This document shows positions 48,530-59,039 of a DNA stretch of 64,000 bases, one piece after another (within the stretch, counting starts at the first letter, position 1; every line of letters begins with the position of its first letter). The position numbers and the translations under genes were made by a program. This DNA is from Prochlorococcus marinus str. MIT 9107 (GTDB lineage: Bacteria > Cyanobacteriota > Cyanobacteriia > PCC-6307 > Cyanobiaceae), in NCBI RefSeq assembly GCF_000759855.1, contig NZ_JNAI01000010.1:62001-126000 (forward strand), read 5' to 3'. The notes beneath the pieces are model-generated. The model made no database searches. It was given only the letters and a program-made list of their open reading frames with translations, and was not told where the DNA came from.

Positions 48530-50120
48530 GATTTAAAGAAGAATTTAGAAGAGATTTTGTATACATGTTTTGAGTTCTAGTAAATATTGTAGAACTTTCT
48601 CCTTCATCAACTATCTTTCCGTGATTCATTACTAGTAACCTATTACAAAATCTTTGAGCAATTCCTAAATCATGAGTGATAAAGATAATGGTTAAATCCA
48701 TTTTTTCTTGCAAGTCTCTAAGTAATTCAAGAATTTCTATTTTTACTGAAGCATCTAACATATTTACGCTCTCATCACAAATCAAAATTTTTGGTTTCAA
48801 CAATAGCGCTCTTGCTAATGAAATTCTTTGCAATTGACCACCAGATAATTGGCTAGGATAAGAATTTAAAAATTCACTCTTAAAGGGAAGACTTAAATTT
48901 CTAAACATGAGTTTTATTTCCTTTTCAATTTTTCTTTTATCTGAAATTTTTTGAATAAAAAAAATATCTTCCAAAAGATTTTTAATTGTCATTTTTGGAT
49001 TCAAACTTGAAAAAGGATCTTGAAAAATAATTTGTATAAAATTGTGCTTTGTATAAGATTTATTTTTTTTCGATAAATGATTTGTATCATAAATTTTTAT
49101 TTCACCACCTCTTGCTTTAAGAAGGCCAATTAAAGCCCTACATAATGTAGTTTTACCGCTTCCTGAAGAACCAACTATTCCAAGAGTCTCATTTTTATAT
49201 AATTTGAAACTTACTTCATTTAAAGCCTTATTCCATTTATTCCGAAAAATTGAAGAATTTAATTTATACCAATGCCTTAAGTTATTAACCTCTAAAACTA
49301 CTTCATTTAAAACATTGTTTTTAGTATTTGGTTCTAAAACTATATTCGAAGCATTTACTAATTTTATGCCAATATCTGACTTTGGTGATTGAAGAATGTC
49401 TGATATATTTCCATTTTCAATAATCGAACCTTTCTCAATTATTGCAATTTTCTTACACCACTTTGCTGCAAGATTAATATCATGACTAATTAGAATTAAA
49501 GTAGTTTCGAATGTATTACATAAGTGAATTATTTCTTTCATAATTTCAAAACTTGTTATGGAATCAAGGCTTGTAGTAGGTTCATCAGCTATTAATAATT
49601 TAGGTTTTAAAGCAAGAGCCATTGCTATAGAAACTCTCTGTCTCATTCCACCACTAAATTGATGTGGAAAAGCATCAAGGATACTTTCTTCAATGCCCAC
49701 TTTTTGAAAAACTTCTTTCACTAATTGTTTAATATGCAAAGATGATTTAGTTGGATCATGAGTTTTAAATAATTCATATAAATGATCCCCAACTTTCATT
49801 AGTGGATTAAGTTTTTTTATAGAATCTTGATAGATAAATCCAAAATTTTTTCTTCTAAATAATTGAGATTCTTTATTATTTATTTTTCTAGGGTCTAAAC
49901 ATGAAATTGATATATGGCCTTGAAAAGTTGCTTGTTCAGGCAACATATTTACTAATGTTTTTGCAAAAGTAGTTTTTCCGCAACCAGAGGGACCAATGAT
50001 AGCTAAATGATCCCCTCTATCTATTTCAAGATTAAAATTTTTGATTATTGGGCTCTTCTTTAAACTATATTGAACAGTAAGGTTTTTAACTGTAAGAATT
50101 TTTTCTTTTTTTATTTCCAT
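48522..50120 (-). CDS. ABC transporter with two fused ATPase domains (peptide/nickel type)
   Basis: This is a 532-residue tandem ATPase. The first domain has Walker A GPSGCGKT and signature SGGMRQR with ADEPTTSLD. The second has Walker A GSSGSGKT, signature SGGQLQR and Walker B LICDESVNMLD. Each is of the DppD/DppF (oligopeptide/nickel/glutathione) class, joined in one chain. Pro following the Walker B Glu is replaced by Ser in the second copy, a mild change. No permease or binding protein is nearby, so partners must be encoded elsewhere. The ATG at 50120 is preferred over an in-frame start at 50228, which would lie within relA. Confidence 0.9.
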   Translation of the reverse strand: MEIKKEKILTVKNLTVQYSLKKSPIIKNFNLEIDRGDHLAIIGPSGCGKTTFAKTLVNMLPEQATFQGHISISCLDPRKINNKESQLFRRKNFGFIYQDSIKKLNPLMKVGDHLYELFKTHDPTKSSLHIKQLVKEVFQKVGIEESILDAFPHQFSGGMRQRVSIAMALALKPKLLIADEPTTSLDSITSFEIMKEIIHLCNTFETTLILISHDINLAAKWCKKIAIIEKGSIIENGNISDILQSPKSDIGIKLVNASNIVLEPNTKNNVLNEVVLEVNNLRHWYKLNSSIFRNKWNKALNEVSFKLYKNETLGIVGSSGSGKTTLCRALIGLLKARGGEIKIYDTNHLSKKNKSYTKHNFIQIIFQDPFSSLNPKMTIKNLLEDIFFIQKISDKRKIEKEIKLMFRNLSLPFKSEFLNSYPSQLSGGQLQRISLARALLLKPKILICDESVNMLDASVKIEILELLRDLQEKMDLTIIFITHDLGIAQRFCNRLLVMNHGKIVDEGESSTIFTRTQNMYTKSLLNSSLNLI

Positions 50121-50175
50121 GATTTTATAGCAAATTTTTCTAGTCCTAAATAAAATAAATCTAAAGCAATATAAA

Positions 50176-52485
50176 ATGTCTGAGGCAGCTGCAAATTCAA
50201 AAGAAAAAAAAGAAATTGAAGTTTCCAAAACTATTTTGCCTGAAAATGAAAAATTTGAAAGTGAATCTTTGAATTATGAGATAAAAATACCCGGTTGGCT
50301 TTTTAAAGCTATCAATAATTACGAAGAATCAAATAATATTAACGATGAAAATCAAAACCTTATTGTAAAAGCCTTTAAACTTGCTTATAAAGCTCATGCA
50401 GGACAACTTCGTGCTAGTGGTGAACCTTATATTATTCATCCATTGGCTGTTGCAAATCTTCTCAAAGAAATAGGGGCTAGTTCATCTGTTATTGCTGCAG
50501 GACTTTTACATGATGTTGTTGAAGATACAGGCATTGATTTATCGGAAATAGAAACAAATTTTGGATCAGAAGTAAAAATACTTGTGGAGGGTGTAACAAA
50601 ATTAGGAGGTATTCACTTTAATAACAGGACTGAAGCACAAGCTGAAAATCTTAGAAAAATGTTTATGGCTATGGCTAGCGATATCAGAGTTGTTTTAGTA
50701 AAACTTGCAGATCGACTTCATAACATGAGAACAATTGAATGGCTCAATGATGAGAGAAAACAAAGAATAGCGAGAGAAACAAGAGAGATTTATGCACCTT
50801 TAGCTAATCGATTAGGAATAAATAGATTTAAATGGGAATTAGAAGATTTAGCATTTAAATTTCTGGAGCCTAAAGAATATCAAGATCTAAGAGATCAAAT
50901 CGCTGTTAAAAGGAGTGATAGAGAAAAAAGGTTAAAAGTAACCCTGAATCTTATGAAAGAAAACTTATTCTCAGCGGGTTTAAAAAACTTTGAAATCACT
51001 GGAAGACCAAAACATCTTTATGGAATCTGGAGCAAAATGCAAAGACAACAAAAACAGTTTCATGAAATTTATGATGTTGCTGCTCTAAGAATTATCGTTG
51101 ATAATTCAGATAGTTGCTATAGAGCTTTAGCGGTTGTACATGATACTTTCAAACCAATTCCAGGCAGATTTAAAGACTATATAGGATTACCAAAACCCAA
51201 TGGATATCAGTCCCTACATACGTCAGTGATTGGAAGACATCGACCTATTGAAGTTCAAATTAGAACTACTTCCATGCATCAAATTGCGGAATATGGTATT
51301 GCTGCACATTGGCAATATAAAGAGGGTGGTTCTCCTGCTAAAAGCAATGCTGAAAGATTTAATTGGCTAAGACAACTAGTCGAATGGCAACAAGAAGGTA
51401 ATAAAAGTGACCATAATGACTATTTATCTTCAATTAAAGAAGATTTATTTGATGAAGAAGTATTTGTAATCACTCCTAAAGGAGATGTTGTTGGGTTAAG
51501 AAAAGGATCTACCGCAATAGATTTTGCGTACAGAATTCATTCTGAAGTTGGAAATCACTGCAATGGAATAAGAATTAATGAAAAACTTTCTCCATTATCT
51601 ACATCACTACAAAATGGGGACTTTATAGAAATTTTGACAAATAATAATGCCACTCCAAGCTTGGATTGGCTGAACTTTGTAGTTACGCCAACTGCCAAAA
51701 ATAGAATTCGTCAGTGGTATAAGAAAAGCCACCGGGATGAAACGATTAAGAGAGGCAGAGAATTACTCGAAAAAGAAGTAGGTCGCAACGGTTTTGAAAC
51801 TTTGCTTTCAAGTGATGCTATGAAAAAAGTTGCTAATCGATGCAATCTAAAGAATACGGAAGATCTTCTGGCATCACTTGGTTTTGGTGGTTTAACTTTA
51901 CATCAAGTATTAAACAGGCTGAGAGAAGAAATAAAATTACAGACGGAAGATATAAAAAATAATTCTGATTCTGAAATAGCAAAATCTCTCAAAAGTAATA
52001 GTAATTTATCCACTAATAAAACTCATACAAAAACTAAATCTCCAATTTCTGGGATAGAAGGTCTTGATTTCAGAATAGGAAAATGCTGTACCCCACTTCC
52101 AGGCGAAGATATAATCGGAACCGTATGCCTTGGTAACCATGGGATAACCATTCATAGGTCAGATTGTGAAAATGTTATGCCAATTCCAATAGAGAGAAGA
52201 TTACCTGTTGGATGGAATCAAGATAATAAAACTCGTGATAATAAATTTCCTATTCAGCTGCGAATAGAAGTGATTGATAGGGTTGGAGTTCTTAAAGATA
52301 TTCTTATGCGATTATCTGATAAAGGTATAAACGTTAGCGATGCCAATGTAAAAACTGCTTTTGGTAAACCAGCTATTATCAATCTCTGCGTAGGTCTAGA
52401 AAGTTATAATCAACTTAACAAAACAATTGACCAAATTAAATCAATGGCAGATGTTTTAGATATTGCCAGAGTTGGACAAAGTTAA
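50176..52485 (+). CDS. spoT: Bifunctional (p)ppGpp synthetase/hydrolase (RelA/SpoT)
   Basis: This is a 769-residue Rel enzyme with domains in the normal order. The HD hydrolase domain contains YIIHPLAVANLL and the metal motif LHDVVEDTG. The synthetase domain follows, with RLKDYIGLPKPNGYQSLHTS (written as DYIGLPKPNGYQSLH). Then come TGS (DEEVFVITPKGDVVGL), a zinc-finger/helical region with CCTPLPGEDIIG, and a C-terminal ACT domain. Both hydrolase and synthetase residues appear intact. It is divergent from the ABC gene with a 55-base spacer. Confidence 0.95.
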   Translation: MSEAAANSKEKKEIEVSKTILPENEKFESESLNYEIKIPGWLFKAINNYEESNNINDENQNLIVKAFKLAYKAHAGQLRASGEPYIIHPLAVANLLKEIGASSSVIAAGLLHDVVEDTGIDLSEIETNFGSEVKILVEGVTKLGGIHFNNRTEAQAENLRKMFMAMASDIRVVLVKLADRLHNMRTIEWLNDERKQRIARETREIYAPLANRLGINRFKWELEDLAFKFLEPKEYQDLRDQIAVKRSDREKRLKVTLNLMKENLFSAGLKNFEITGRPKHLYGIWSKMQRQQKQFHEIYDVAALRIIVDNSDSCYRALAVVHDTFKPIPGRFKDYIGLPKPNGYQSLHTSVIGRHRPIEVQIRTTSMHQIAEYGIAAHWQYKEGGSPAKSNAERFNWLRQLVEWQQEGNKSDHNDYLSSIKEDLFDEEVFVITPKGDVVGLRKGSTAIDFAYRIHSEVGNHCNGIRINEKLSPLSTSLQNGDFIEILTNNNATPSLDWLNFVVTPTAKNRIRQWYKKSHRDETIKRGRELLEKEVGRNGFETLLSSDAMKKVANRCNLKNTEDLLASLGFGGLTLHQVLNRLREEIKLQTEDIKNNSDSEIAKSLKSNSNLSTNKTHTKTKSPISGIEGLDFRIGKCCTPLPGEDIIGTVCLGNHGITIHRSDCENVMPIPIERRLPVGWNQDNKTRDNKFPIQLRIEVIDRVGVLKDILMRLSDKGINVSDANVKTAFGKPAIINLCVGLESYNQLNKTIDQIKSMADVLDIARVGQS

Positions 52486-52503
52486 TTTAAAAATAAGATA
52501 AAT

Positions 52504-52947
52504 CTATCTTTTAATTTTTATCTTATAGATAAAGAAAACAATACTGCCACAAATCAAAGCTAATAATAAACCCACACAAGATGAACCTAATAGTAGCTTT
52601 AGTGAAAAAATTCGACCTTGTCTCCATAAGTCATCGATAACAAAACTTTTTTCAATAGTGTTATTAGACGAGTTATTTAAAACAATAGAACCAACTTTAT
52701 AGTTTAAATAATAAAGTGGAATATAAGTAAAGGGGTTACTTATCCAAGTACCAATTGCAGCTAGAACAATATTTCCCTTAGCTAGTTTCGCAAAAAATAC
52801 CCCTATTAAAGTCTGGAATCCAAAAAAAGGAAAGCACCCACTAAATACACCTATAGCTAAACCTTTAGCGTTATAGAAAGGACTACCATTCTGATGCCTA
52901 AATAATGATAGAATTTTTTTAAAGCTAATATCTCTTTTAGATCTCAT
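52504..52947 (-). CDS. DUF2062 membrane protein
   Basis: This 147-residue protein has two or three membrane segments. The motif GVFSGCFPFFGFQTLIGVFF is followed by GTWISNPFTYIPLYYLNYKV, which is the DUF2062 signature of small bacterial membrane proteins. A last hydrophobic helix (CVGLLLALICGSIVFFIYKI) ends the protein. The function is unknown. It is convergent with spoT (18-base gap) and divergent from mnmE (66 bases). Confidence 0.88.
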   Translation of the reverse strand: MRSKRDISFKKILSLFRHQNGSPFYNAKGLAIGVFSGCFPFFGFQTLIGVFFAKLAKGNIVLAAIGTWISNPFTYIPLYYLNYKVGSIVLNNSSNNTIEKSFVIDDLWRQGRIFSLKLLLGSSCVGLLLALICGSIVFFIYKIKIKR

Positions 52948-53013
52948 TCAGAAAGAAAAATTCAAAATTAAATTCTTGATAATCTTACTTAATTATCTAT
53001 AACAAAGCGAGAG

Positions 53014-54396
53014 ATGGATTCGATAGTTACTACAGAAGATACGATAGCAGCAATTGCTTCAGCTATAAGCATAGGAAAAGGAGGAGTTGCGATAATAAGA
53101 GTATCGGGGAAAGACTCAATAAATTCTTGCAAAAAGATTGTTAAAACTAAATCTAAATATGCATGGGAATCACATAGAGTTTTTCACGGTTTTATTAAGG
53201 AAAATAAACAAAATAAAATTATAGATGAGGTGTTAGTTTTAGTGATGAAATCACCAAATAGCTTTACAGGAGAGGATGTTGTTGAACTTCATTGCCATGG
53301 AGGAATAATATTAGTAAATAAAGTTCTAAAAATATTATTATCTAGTAATTCTAGAGTTAGACTGGCAAATCCAGGAGAATTTAGTCAAAGAGCTTTTCTC
53401 AATGAAAAAATAGACCTTACTCAAGCCGAGTCAATTAATCAATTAATTAACGCAAGCAATATCAGATCAGCAGAGTTAGCTTTTAGCGGGGTTCAGGGAG
53501 AAATAAAGAAAAAAATTGATGATATAAAAAATGACCTTATAAATGAACTTTGCGAGATAGAGGCGAGAGTTGATTTTGAAGAAGACTTCACAGATTTTGA
53601 TTACACCAAATATCTAAAAAACATTAAAAAAGTAAAAGAGAAAATAGAATTACTCATAGAAAATGCAAAAAGAAATTCATATATTCATAGTGGAATATCC
53701 ATTGCGCTTATAGGCAAAACAAATGTTGGTAAAAGCTCATTACTAAATTTACTTGCAAAAAAAGAGAAGGCAATTGTCACTAATATTCCTGGAACAACTA
53801 GAGATGTTATTGAAGTGAATTTAACGATTAATGACATTCCAATGAAAATTATTGATACTGCTGGCATAAGAGAAACTTATGAACAAATTGAAAGTATTGG
53901 AATTAAAAAAAGTTTTGGGAAAATTAAAGATTCAGATTTTATAATTTATCTTTATAGTCTTGAAGAAGGATTTAATGAAGAAGACGAAAAAATAATAAAA
54001 GAAATACCTAAAGAAAAATTAATTACTATTTTGGGAAATAAAAAAGATTTAATAGATTCTAAAAATATTAACTCAAATAAGTTAAAAAACACAATTCTTA
54101 TGAGCATTAAAAATAATGATGGTGAAAGATTATTAATCGACACAATAATAAAAAAATGCGGACTAAAACAATTAGAAAATATCAATATATTTTTAAACGA
54201 AAGACATCTAACGAATTTGTCTGCTTGCCTATCTAATTTAAATGATACTGATAAAATAATTAAAAATAGATTGCCATTTGATTTGTTATCAATAGAACTT
54301 AGAGATGGTATTCAAAACTTATCTAAAATAACTGGTCAAGAATTAACAGAGGAACTTCTAGATAATATTTTTTCTAAGTTTTGTATTGGTAAATAA
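53014..54396 (+). CDS. mnmE: tRNA modification GTPase MnmE
   Basis: This 460-residue GTPase with MnmG installs carboxymethylaminomethyl at wobble U34. The N-terminal formyl-THF-binding domain ([20 protein letters not shown]) and ELHCHGGI are followed by a G domain with G1 [13 protein letters not shown]3 DTAGIRET and G4 NKKD. The protein ends with FCIGK, the conserved CxGK with redox Cys. The length is normal. It is followed by nadC in the same direction. Confidence 0.97.
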   Translation: MDSIVTTEDTIAAIASAISIGKGGVAIIRVSGKDSINSCKKIVKTKSKYAWESHRVFHGFIKENKQNKIIDEVLVLVMKSPNSFTGEDVVELHCHGGIILVNKVLKILLSSNSRVRLANPGEFSQRAFLNEKIDLTQAESINQLINASNIRSAELAFSGVQGEIKKKIDDIKNDLINELCEIEARVDFEEDFTDFDYTKYLKNIKKVKEKIELLIENAKRNSYIHSGISIALIGKTNVGKSSLLNLLAKKEKAIVTNIPGTTRDVIEVNLTINDIPMKIIDTAGIRETYEQIESIGIKKSFGKIKDSDFIIYLYSLEEGFNEEDEKIIKEIPKEKLITILGNKKDLIDSKNINSNKLKNTILMSIKNNDGERLLIDTIIKKCGLKQLENINIFLNERHLTNLSACLSNLNDTDKIIKNRLPFDLLSIELRDGIQNLSKITGQELTEELLDNIFSKFCIGK

Positions 54397-54478
54397 ATTT
54401 GAGTTAAATTACATAGTGATATATAGTTAACTCTCAAACTTCAGTTGAATTTTTATTAATTAATTATTTTTTAGTTTA

Positions 54479-55345
54479 GTGGATTTAAATACTCCAAGCA
54501 TAAGAAAGATCATTGATAATTGGATCGATGAAGATTTAGGTAGGGGAGATCTAACAAATCCTTCTATTACAGAAGAGAATGGTAAAGCATATTGGATCGC
54601 AAAAGAAGATGGAATATTTTGTGGTGTTGAGATTATACAAGAAATCTTTAAAAAAATTGATTTAAAAATCAGTTCAAAATTTAATATCTGTGATGGAGAT
54701 AAATTTGTTAAAGATCAAAAACTCTTAGAAATATATGGACCTTCAAAAAGTTTACTCGCTGGTGAAAGGATCAGCTTAAATATAGCAATGCATTTATCTG
54801 GAATATCAACACATACAAAGAATCTTGTAAATAAGTTAGAAGGCACAAATATAAAACTAGCAGATACTAGAAAAACAACTCCTGGCTTAAGAATATTTGA
54901 AAAATATGCATTCAAATGCGGAGGTGGAGTTAATCATAGAATGGGATTATACGACGCAGCTATGATAAAAGAAAATCACCTTGCATGGACAGATAATCTT
55001 AAGAATGCAGTAAAAAAAATTCGACTAAATTCACCTTTTACAACTCATATCATAATTGAAGCTGAGAATATCGAACAGGCAAGAGAAGCAGTATTAGCAG
55101 GAGCAGATAGTGTCTTGTTAGATGAAATTAGCCCTGAAGAAATCAAAAAAAACGTTGAAGAATTAAGAGATTTATCAATTAATAGCTTAAAAAAAGAGGT
55201 CAATAAAAATTTAATAATAGAGGTTTCTGGAATAAATCCTAATGAAATTAGTAAATACCTAATAAAAGGTATTGATTTAATTTCAACAAGTTCTTCAATT
55301 ACCAAAAGTAATTGGATTGATTTAAGTATGCGTTATATTAATTAA
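54479..55345 (+). CDS. nadC: Nicotinate-nucleotide pyrophosphorylase (carboxylating), QPRTase
   Basis: This 288-residue enzyme makes nicotinate mononucleotide from quinolinate and PRPP in NAD synthesis. DEDLGRGDLTNPSI is at the N-terminus. LAGERISLNIAMHLSGIST and LADTRKTTPGLRIFEKYAFK carry the PRPP-site Arg/Lys. GGGVNHRMGLYDAAMIKENH and the C-terminal GADSVLLDEI are also present. The start is GTG at 54479. It precedes argS by 27 bases. Confidence 0.96.
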   Translation: MDLNTPSIRKIIDNWIDEDLGRGDLTNPSITEENGKAYWIAKEDGIFCGVEIIQEIFKKIDLKISSKFNICDGDKFVKDQKLLEIYGPSKSLLAGERISLNIAMHLSGISTHTKNLVNKLEGTNIKLADTRKTTPGLRIFEKYAFKCGGGVNHRMGLYDAAMIKENHLAWTDNLKNAVKKIRLNSPFTTHIIIEAENIEQAREAVLAGADSVLLDEISPEEIKKNVEELRDLSINSLKKEVNKNLIIEVSGINPNEISKYLIKGIDLISTSSSITKSNWIDLSMRYIN

Positions 55346-55372
55346 TCATATAGATAAATAATTAAATAAATA

Positions 55373-57187
55373 ATGCTAATCATTTTTGAAGAATTAACAA
55401 AAAACTTTGAACAATCTCTTTTAGATAGTCTTAAAAAAAATTATAAAGAAGGAGAGTTCGAAATTCTTAGGAAAAATTTAATTACACAATCATCAAAAGA
55501 AGAGTTTGGTGATTATCAATGTAATGTTTGTTTAAGTTTATCTAAAATATATAAAAAGAATCCAAGAGATATTTGTAATGAATTTATTAACCTATTAAAT
55601 AAAAATAAAAGCATATCAAAATTATGCAAGAATCTAGCAATAGCTGGACCTGGATTTATAAATATAAAATTAAAAGATGAAGTTCTAATAAATGAAATTA
55701 AATCAAATATTCAATGCCAAAGGGCTGGATTGCCTCAAATTAAAAAAGATTTAGATAGTGGCTTATTAAATAAAGTTATTGTAGATTTTTCTAGTCCAAA
55801 TATTGCTAAAGAAATGCATGTAGGGCATTTAAGATCCACAATAATAGGGGACTCAATATCCAGAATTTTCGAGTTACGAGGTTATGAAGTATTAAGACTA
55901 AATCATGTTGGTGATTGGGGAACACAATTTGGAATGCTTATTACTCAGCTAAAAGATTTATATTCAAATGATTTAGAAGAAATAGGAAAAATCAAGATAA
56001 GTGATTTAGTTGAATTTTATAAAGCATCAAAAAAAAGATTTGATAATGAATCTGAATTCCAAAAAAGATCTAGAGAGGAAGTAGTTAAGTTACAAAGTGG
56101 AGATAGTAAATCGATTCAAGCTTGGCAATTATTATGTGATCAATCGAGAAAAGAATTTGATGAAATCTATAAAAATTTAAAAATAAAAATAAAAGAAAGA
56201 GGTGAATCTTTTTATAATCCCTTCTTAAAATCAGTTATTGAGGATTTGAATTTTAAAAAAATTCTTGTAGAAGATCAAGGAGCAAAATGTGTATTTTTAG
56301 ATGGGATGACTAATAAAGAAGGCAAACCTTTGCCGCTAATTATTCAAAAAAAAGATGGTGGTTTTAATTATGCCACCACAGATCTTGCTGCTATAAGATA
56401 TAGATTCAATAAATCTCCTAAAGGGGATAATGCTTCAAGAATTATTTATGTAACTGATCATGGACAAGCAAATCATTTTGCTGGAGTTTTTCAAGTTGCA
56501 AAAAAAGCAAAATGGATCCCAGATAATTGTCAAGTAGACCATGTCCCTTTTGGGTTGGTTCAAGGAATTGATGGCAAAAAACTTAAGACAAGGGAAGGTA
56601 AAACAATACGTCTAAAAGATTTATTAAAAGAAGCGGTTAGAAGAGCAAAAGAAGATTTATTGAAAAGATTAGAAAATGAAAATCGTTATGAGACCGAAGA
56701 ATTTATTGCAAATACTTCAAGAATCATTGGATTAGGAGCTGTTAAGTATGCAGATTTAAGTCAAAATAGGATTACTAATTATCAATTTAGTTTTGATAAA
56801 ATGCTTTCACTGAATGGTAATACGGCTCCTTATTTGTTATATACACTTGTAAGAATTTTAGGAATTAAAAGAAAAAATGATTTTGTTTATGGCTCTAAAG
56901 ATTTTCAATACATAAATTATGAATATAAATCTGAGTGGAAACTTATCAGAAAATTACTTAAGTTCGATGAAGTCATAATCTCTATTGAAAAAGACTTAAT
57001 GCCAAATAGACTATGCAATTATCTGTTTGAGCTATGTCAGACTTTTAATAGATTCTATGATCAAGTTCCAATCCTCAAAGAAGAAAAAAATATAAAAATT
57101 TCTAGACTTAATTTATGTGACCTAACTGCAAAAACACTAAAATTAAGCTTAGATCTTCTAGGAATTGAAACTTTAGAAAGAATGTAA
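55373..57187 (+). CDS. argS: Arginyl-tRNA synthetase
   Basis: This 604-residue class I synthetase includes the arginine-specific Add1 N-terminal domain. [20 protein letters not shown] carries the HIGH motif (HVGH). The [15 protein letters not shown] and [19 protein letters not shown] region corresponds to the KMSKS site, in the degenerate form common in ArgRS. The C-terminal anticodon-binding domain ends [20 protein letters not shown]. The stop overlaps the ATG of the hisC-like gene (TAATG). Confidence 0.97.
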   Translation: MLIIFEELTKNFEQSLLDSLKKNYKEGEFEILRKNLITQSSKEEFGDYQCNVCLSLSKIYKKNPRDICNEFINLLNKNKSISKLCKNLAIAGPGFINIKLKDEVLINEIKSNIQCQRAGLPQIKKDLDSGLLNKVIVDFSSPNIAKEMHVGHLRSTIIGDSISRIFELRGYEVLRLNHVGDWGTQFGMLITQLKDLYSNDLEEIGKIKISDLVEFYKASKKRFDNESEFQKRSREEVVKLQSGDSKSIQAWQLLCDQSRKEFDEIYKNLKIKIKERGESFYNPFLKSVIEDLNFKKILVEDQGAKCVFLDGMTNKEGKPLPLIIQKKDGGFNYATTDLAAIRYRFNKSPKGDNASRIIYVTDHGQANHFAGVFQVAKKAKWIPDNCQVDHVPFGLVQGIDGKKLKTREGKTIRLKDLLKEAVRRAKEDLLKRLENENRYETEEFIANTSRIIGLGAVKYADLSQNRITNYQFSFDKMLSLNGNTAPYLLYTLVRILGIKRKNDFVYGSKDFQYINYEYKSEWKLIRKLLKFDEVIISIEKDLMPNRLCNYLFELCQTFNRFYDQVPILKEEKNIKISRLNLCDLTAKTLKLSLDLLGIETLERM

Positions 57188-58296
57188 TGAATGATTTTGA
57201 TCCATTAAATAATCTTTTCCCAAAACCAAGAGAAGAAATAATAAATATGCAGTCTTACTCTGCACCTTTAGAAAATAGAAGAAATTTACTCCGCTTAGAC
57301 TTTAATGAAAATACCTTAGGCCCAAGTCCTAAGGTTTTGGAGGCATTACAAGCCATAAAATTAGATGAGATTTCAATTTATCCGGAATATAATTTATTAA
57401 AAAATTTTTTATGTGATAAATATCTTGATTCAAGAAAATTTAGTAATGATGAGATAGGAATTTTTAATGGAGCAGACGCAGCAATACATGCAATTTTCAA
57501 TTGCTTTGGAGAAAAAGATCAAATATTTCTAACCACAAATCCAACTTTTGGTTACTATTCTCCTTGTTCAGAAATGCGAGGAATGAAGAAAATAACTTGT
57601 TCTTACATTGGAGAAAATTTTCTATTCCCCATCGAAGAATTTAGTGAAAAAATTATAACTTATAATCCAAAGTTAATATTTATTTGTAATCCAAATAATC
57701 CAACAGGAACAGTTTTAAGCGCTAAAGAGATAATTAACTTAGCTAATATTAAACACGATGCATTGATAATTGTTGATGAACTGTATGAAAAATTTAATGG
57801 TGATAGTCTTCTTGAATCGATAGATTTTGAAAAGAATCCCAATATACTGATAATCCAATCTCTTTCAAAAACAGCAGGTTTAGCGGGTTTAAGAATAGGT
57901 TTTACTTTTGGCAATAAAAATTTAATTCAGTACATTAACAAAGTTACAGGACCATATGATGTCAATAGCTTTGCTATAAAAGCAGCATTAGCAGCACTTA
58001 AAGACAAATCATATATTCATAATTATGTTTTAGAAGTAAAAAAAGCAAGGGAATGGATTTTAAATAAATTTAAAGCCACAAAAATCAGAACTCATTTTAG
58101 TGGTGGTAATTATTTCTTAATTTGGCCAAAAAAAGATCCTAAAATTTTAATACAACAGATGAGAGAAAAAGGAATTCTTATTAGAAGTATGGAAAACAAA
58201 AAAGATATTGGTCAGTCAATAAGAGTTAGTATTGGAACTAAAGAACAAATGATTTTCTTCTGGTACAATTACAAGGTCTTAGATTTAATAAATTAA
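57187..58296 (+). CDS. hisC: Histidinol-phosphate aminotransferase-family protein (HisC-like)
   Basis: This 369-residue fold-type I PLP enzyme begins with RRNLLRLDFNENTLGPSPKV, the HisC-type N-terminal signature (L-NEN-GPSPKV). ICNPNNPTGTVLSAKEI binds PLP, and the pyridoxal Lys is in IQSLSKTAGLAGLRIG, with a late RVSIGTKEQM. It may be the histidine-pathway enzyme or a related aromatic aminotransferase; specificity cannot be read from sequence alone. It is translationally coupled to argS. Confidence 0.85.
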   Translation: MNDFDPLNNLFPKPREEIINMQSYSAPLENRRNLLRLDFNENTLGPSPKVLEALQAIKLDEISIYPEYNLLKNFLCDKYLDSRKFSNDEIGIFNGADAAIHAIFNCFGEKDQIFLTTNPTFGYYSPCSEMRGMKKITCSYIGENFLFPIEEFSEKIITYNPKLIFICNPNNPTGTVLSAKEIINLANIKHDALIIVDELYEKFNGDSLLESIDFEKNPNILIIQSLSKTAGLAGLRIGFTFGNKNLIQYINKVTGPYDVNSFAIKAALAALKDKSYIHNYVLEVKKAREWILNKFKATKIRTHFSGGNYFLIWPKKDPKILIQQMREKGILIRSMENKKDIGQSIRVSIGTKEQMIFFWYNYKVLDLIN

Positions 58297-59018
58297 TTAC
58301 CGAAAATATAAATTGTATTTTGATCGATTCTTTTAGGTTTTATTTTAAAATTTTTTCCAACATATTTTACTTTAAAATCTTTCATATTTTCGATAAATAA
58401 ATCAGCATTTGAGAAATCACATTCTTTATTAATTTGTTTGCTACGTGCAAAGTGAACAGGAATAACTACATTAGGTTTTAAAATCTTAACTATTTTTGAG
58501 GCTTCTTCCCCATCGTAAGATTTTATTCCTCCTCCAATTGAAATAAATAGGATATCTGGGCGAGACAAAATAATTTGAGTATTAATATCAATATCACCAG
58601 CAGCTCCTCCCATATGAACAATTTTAAGATCATTCTGCTCCCAACTCCAAACAGTTGCCATCCCAAATCTTCTTCCATCTACTCTGTCATGTGGTACAGA
58701 AATTCCATTTAATAAAATATCCTCAAATTGATAGATTCCCGGCTCAACAAACATTAATTGATCATTAGGGTTATATCCTTCATCTGGAAGCCTAGAACTA
58801 GCCAAAATAAAATCTACATTGACTTCTTTTGGCTCCTTTAAATTGCTTGCGCAACCTATTGATTTAAAGGGATTTATAAGAATCGATTTTTCTGCGCTAT
58901 TAATTAAAAAACTACTATGTCCCAAACTTTTTATTACTAAATTCCTTGCCAATAAAGAGGTAGGTAAAAAAGAGCTAAATAAGATAAAAAAGAAAATGTT
59001 TTTAATTTGAGAAATCAT
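58293..59018 (-). CDS. MBL-fold (UPF0173-like) exported protein with degenerate metal site
   Basis: This 241-residue protein begins with a hydrophobic N-terminus (FFFILFSSFLPTSLLARN, signal-peptide-like). It has a metallo-beta-lactamase fold related to UPF0173: VIKSLGHSSFLINSAEKSIL, then FVEPGIYQFEDILLNGI, IVHMGGAAGD, and PNVVIPVHFARS. The normal HxHxDH motif is replaced by SSRLPDEGY after FILA, so only later histidines remain. It may be non-catalytic or use another chemistry. Its stop overlaps the hisC-like stop by 4 bases. Confidence 0.82.
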   Translation of the reverse strand: MISQIKNIFFFILFSSFLPTSLLARNLVIKSLGHSSFLINSAEKSILINPFKSIGCASNLKEPKEVNVDFILASSRLPDEGYNPNDQLMFVEPGIYQFEDILLNGISVPHDRVDGRRFGMATVWSWEQNDLKIVHMGGAAGDIDINTQIILSRPDILFISIGGGIKSYDGEEASKIVKILKPNVVIPVHFARSKQINKECDFSNADLFIENMKDFKVKYVGKNFKIKPKRIDQNTIYIFGN

Positions 59019-59039
59019 AATATTAATTTTTTTTGTATT

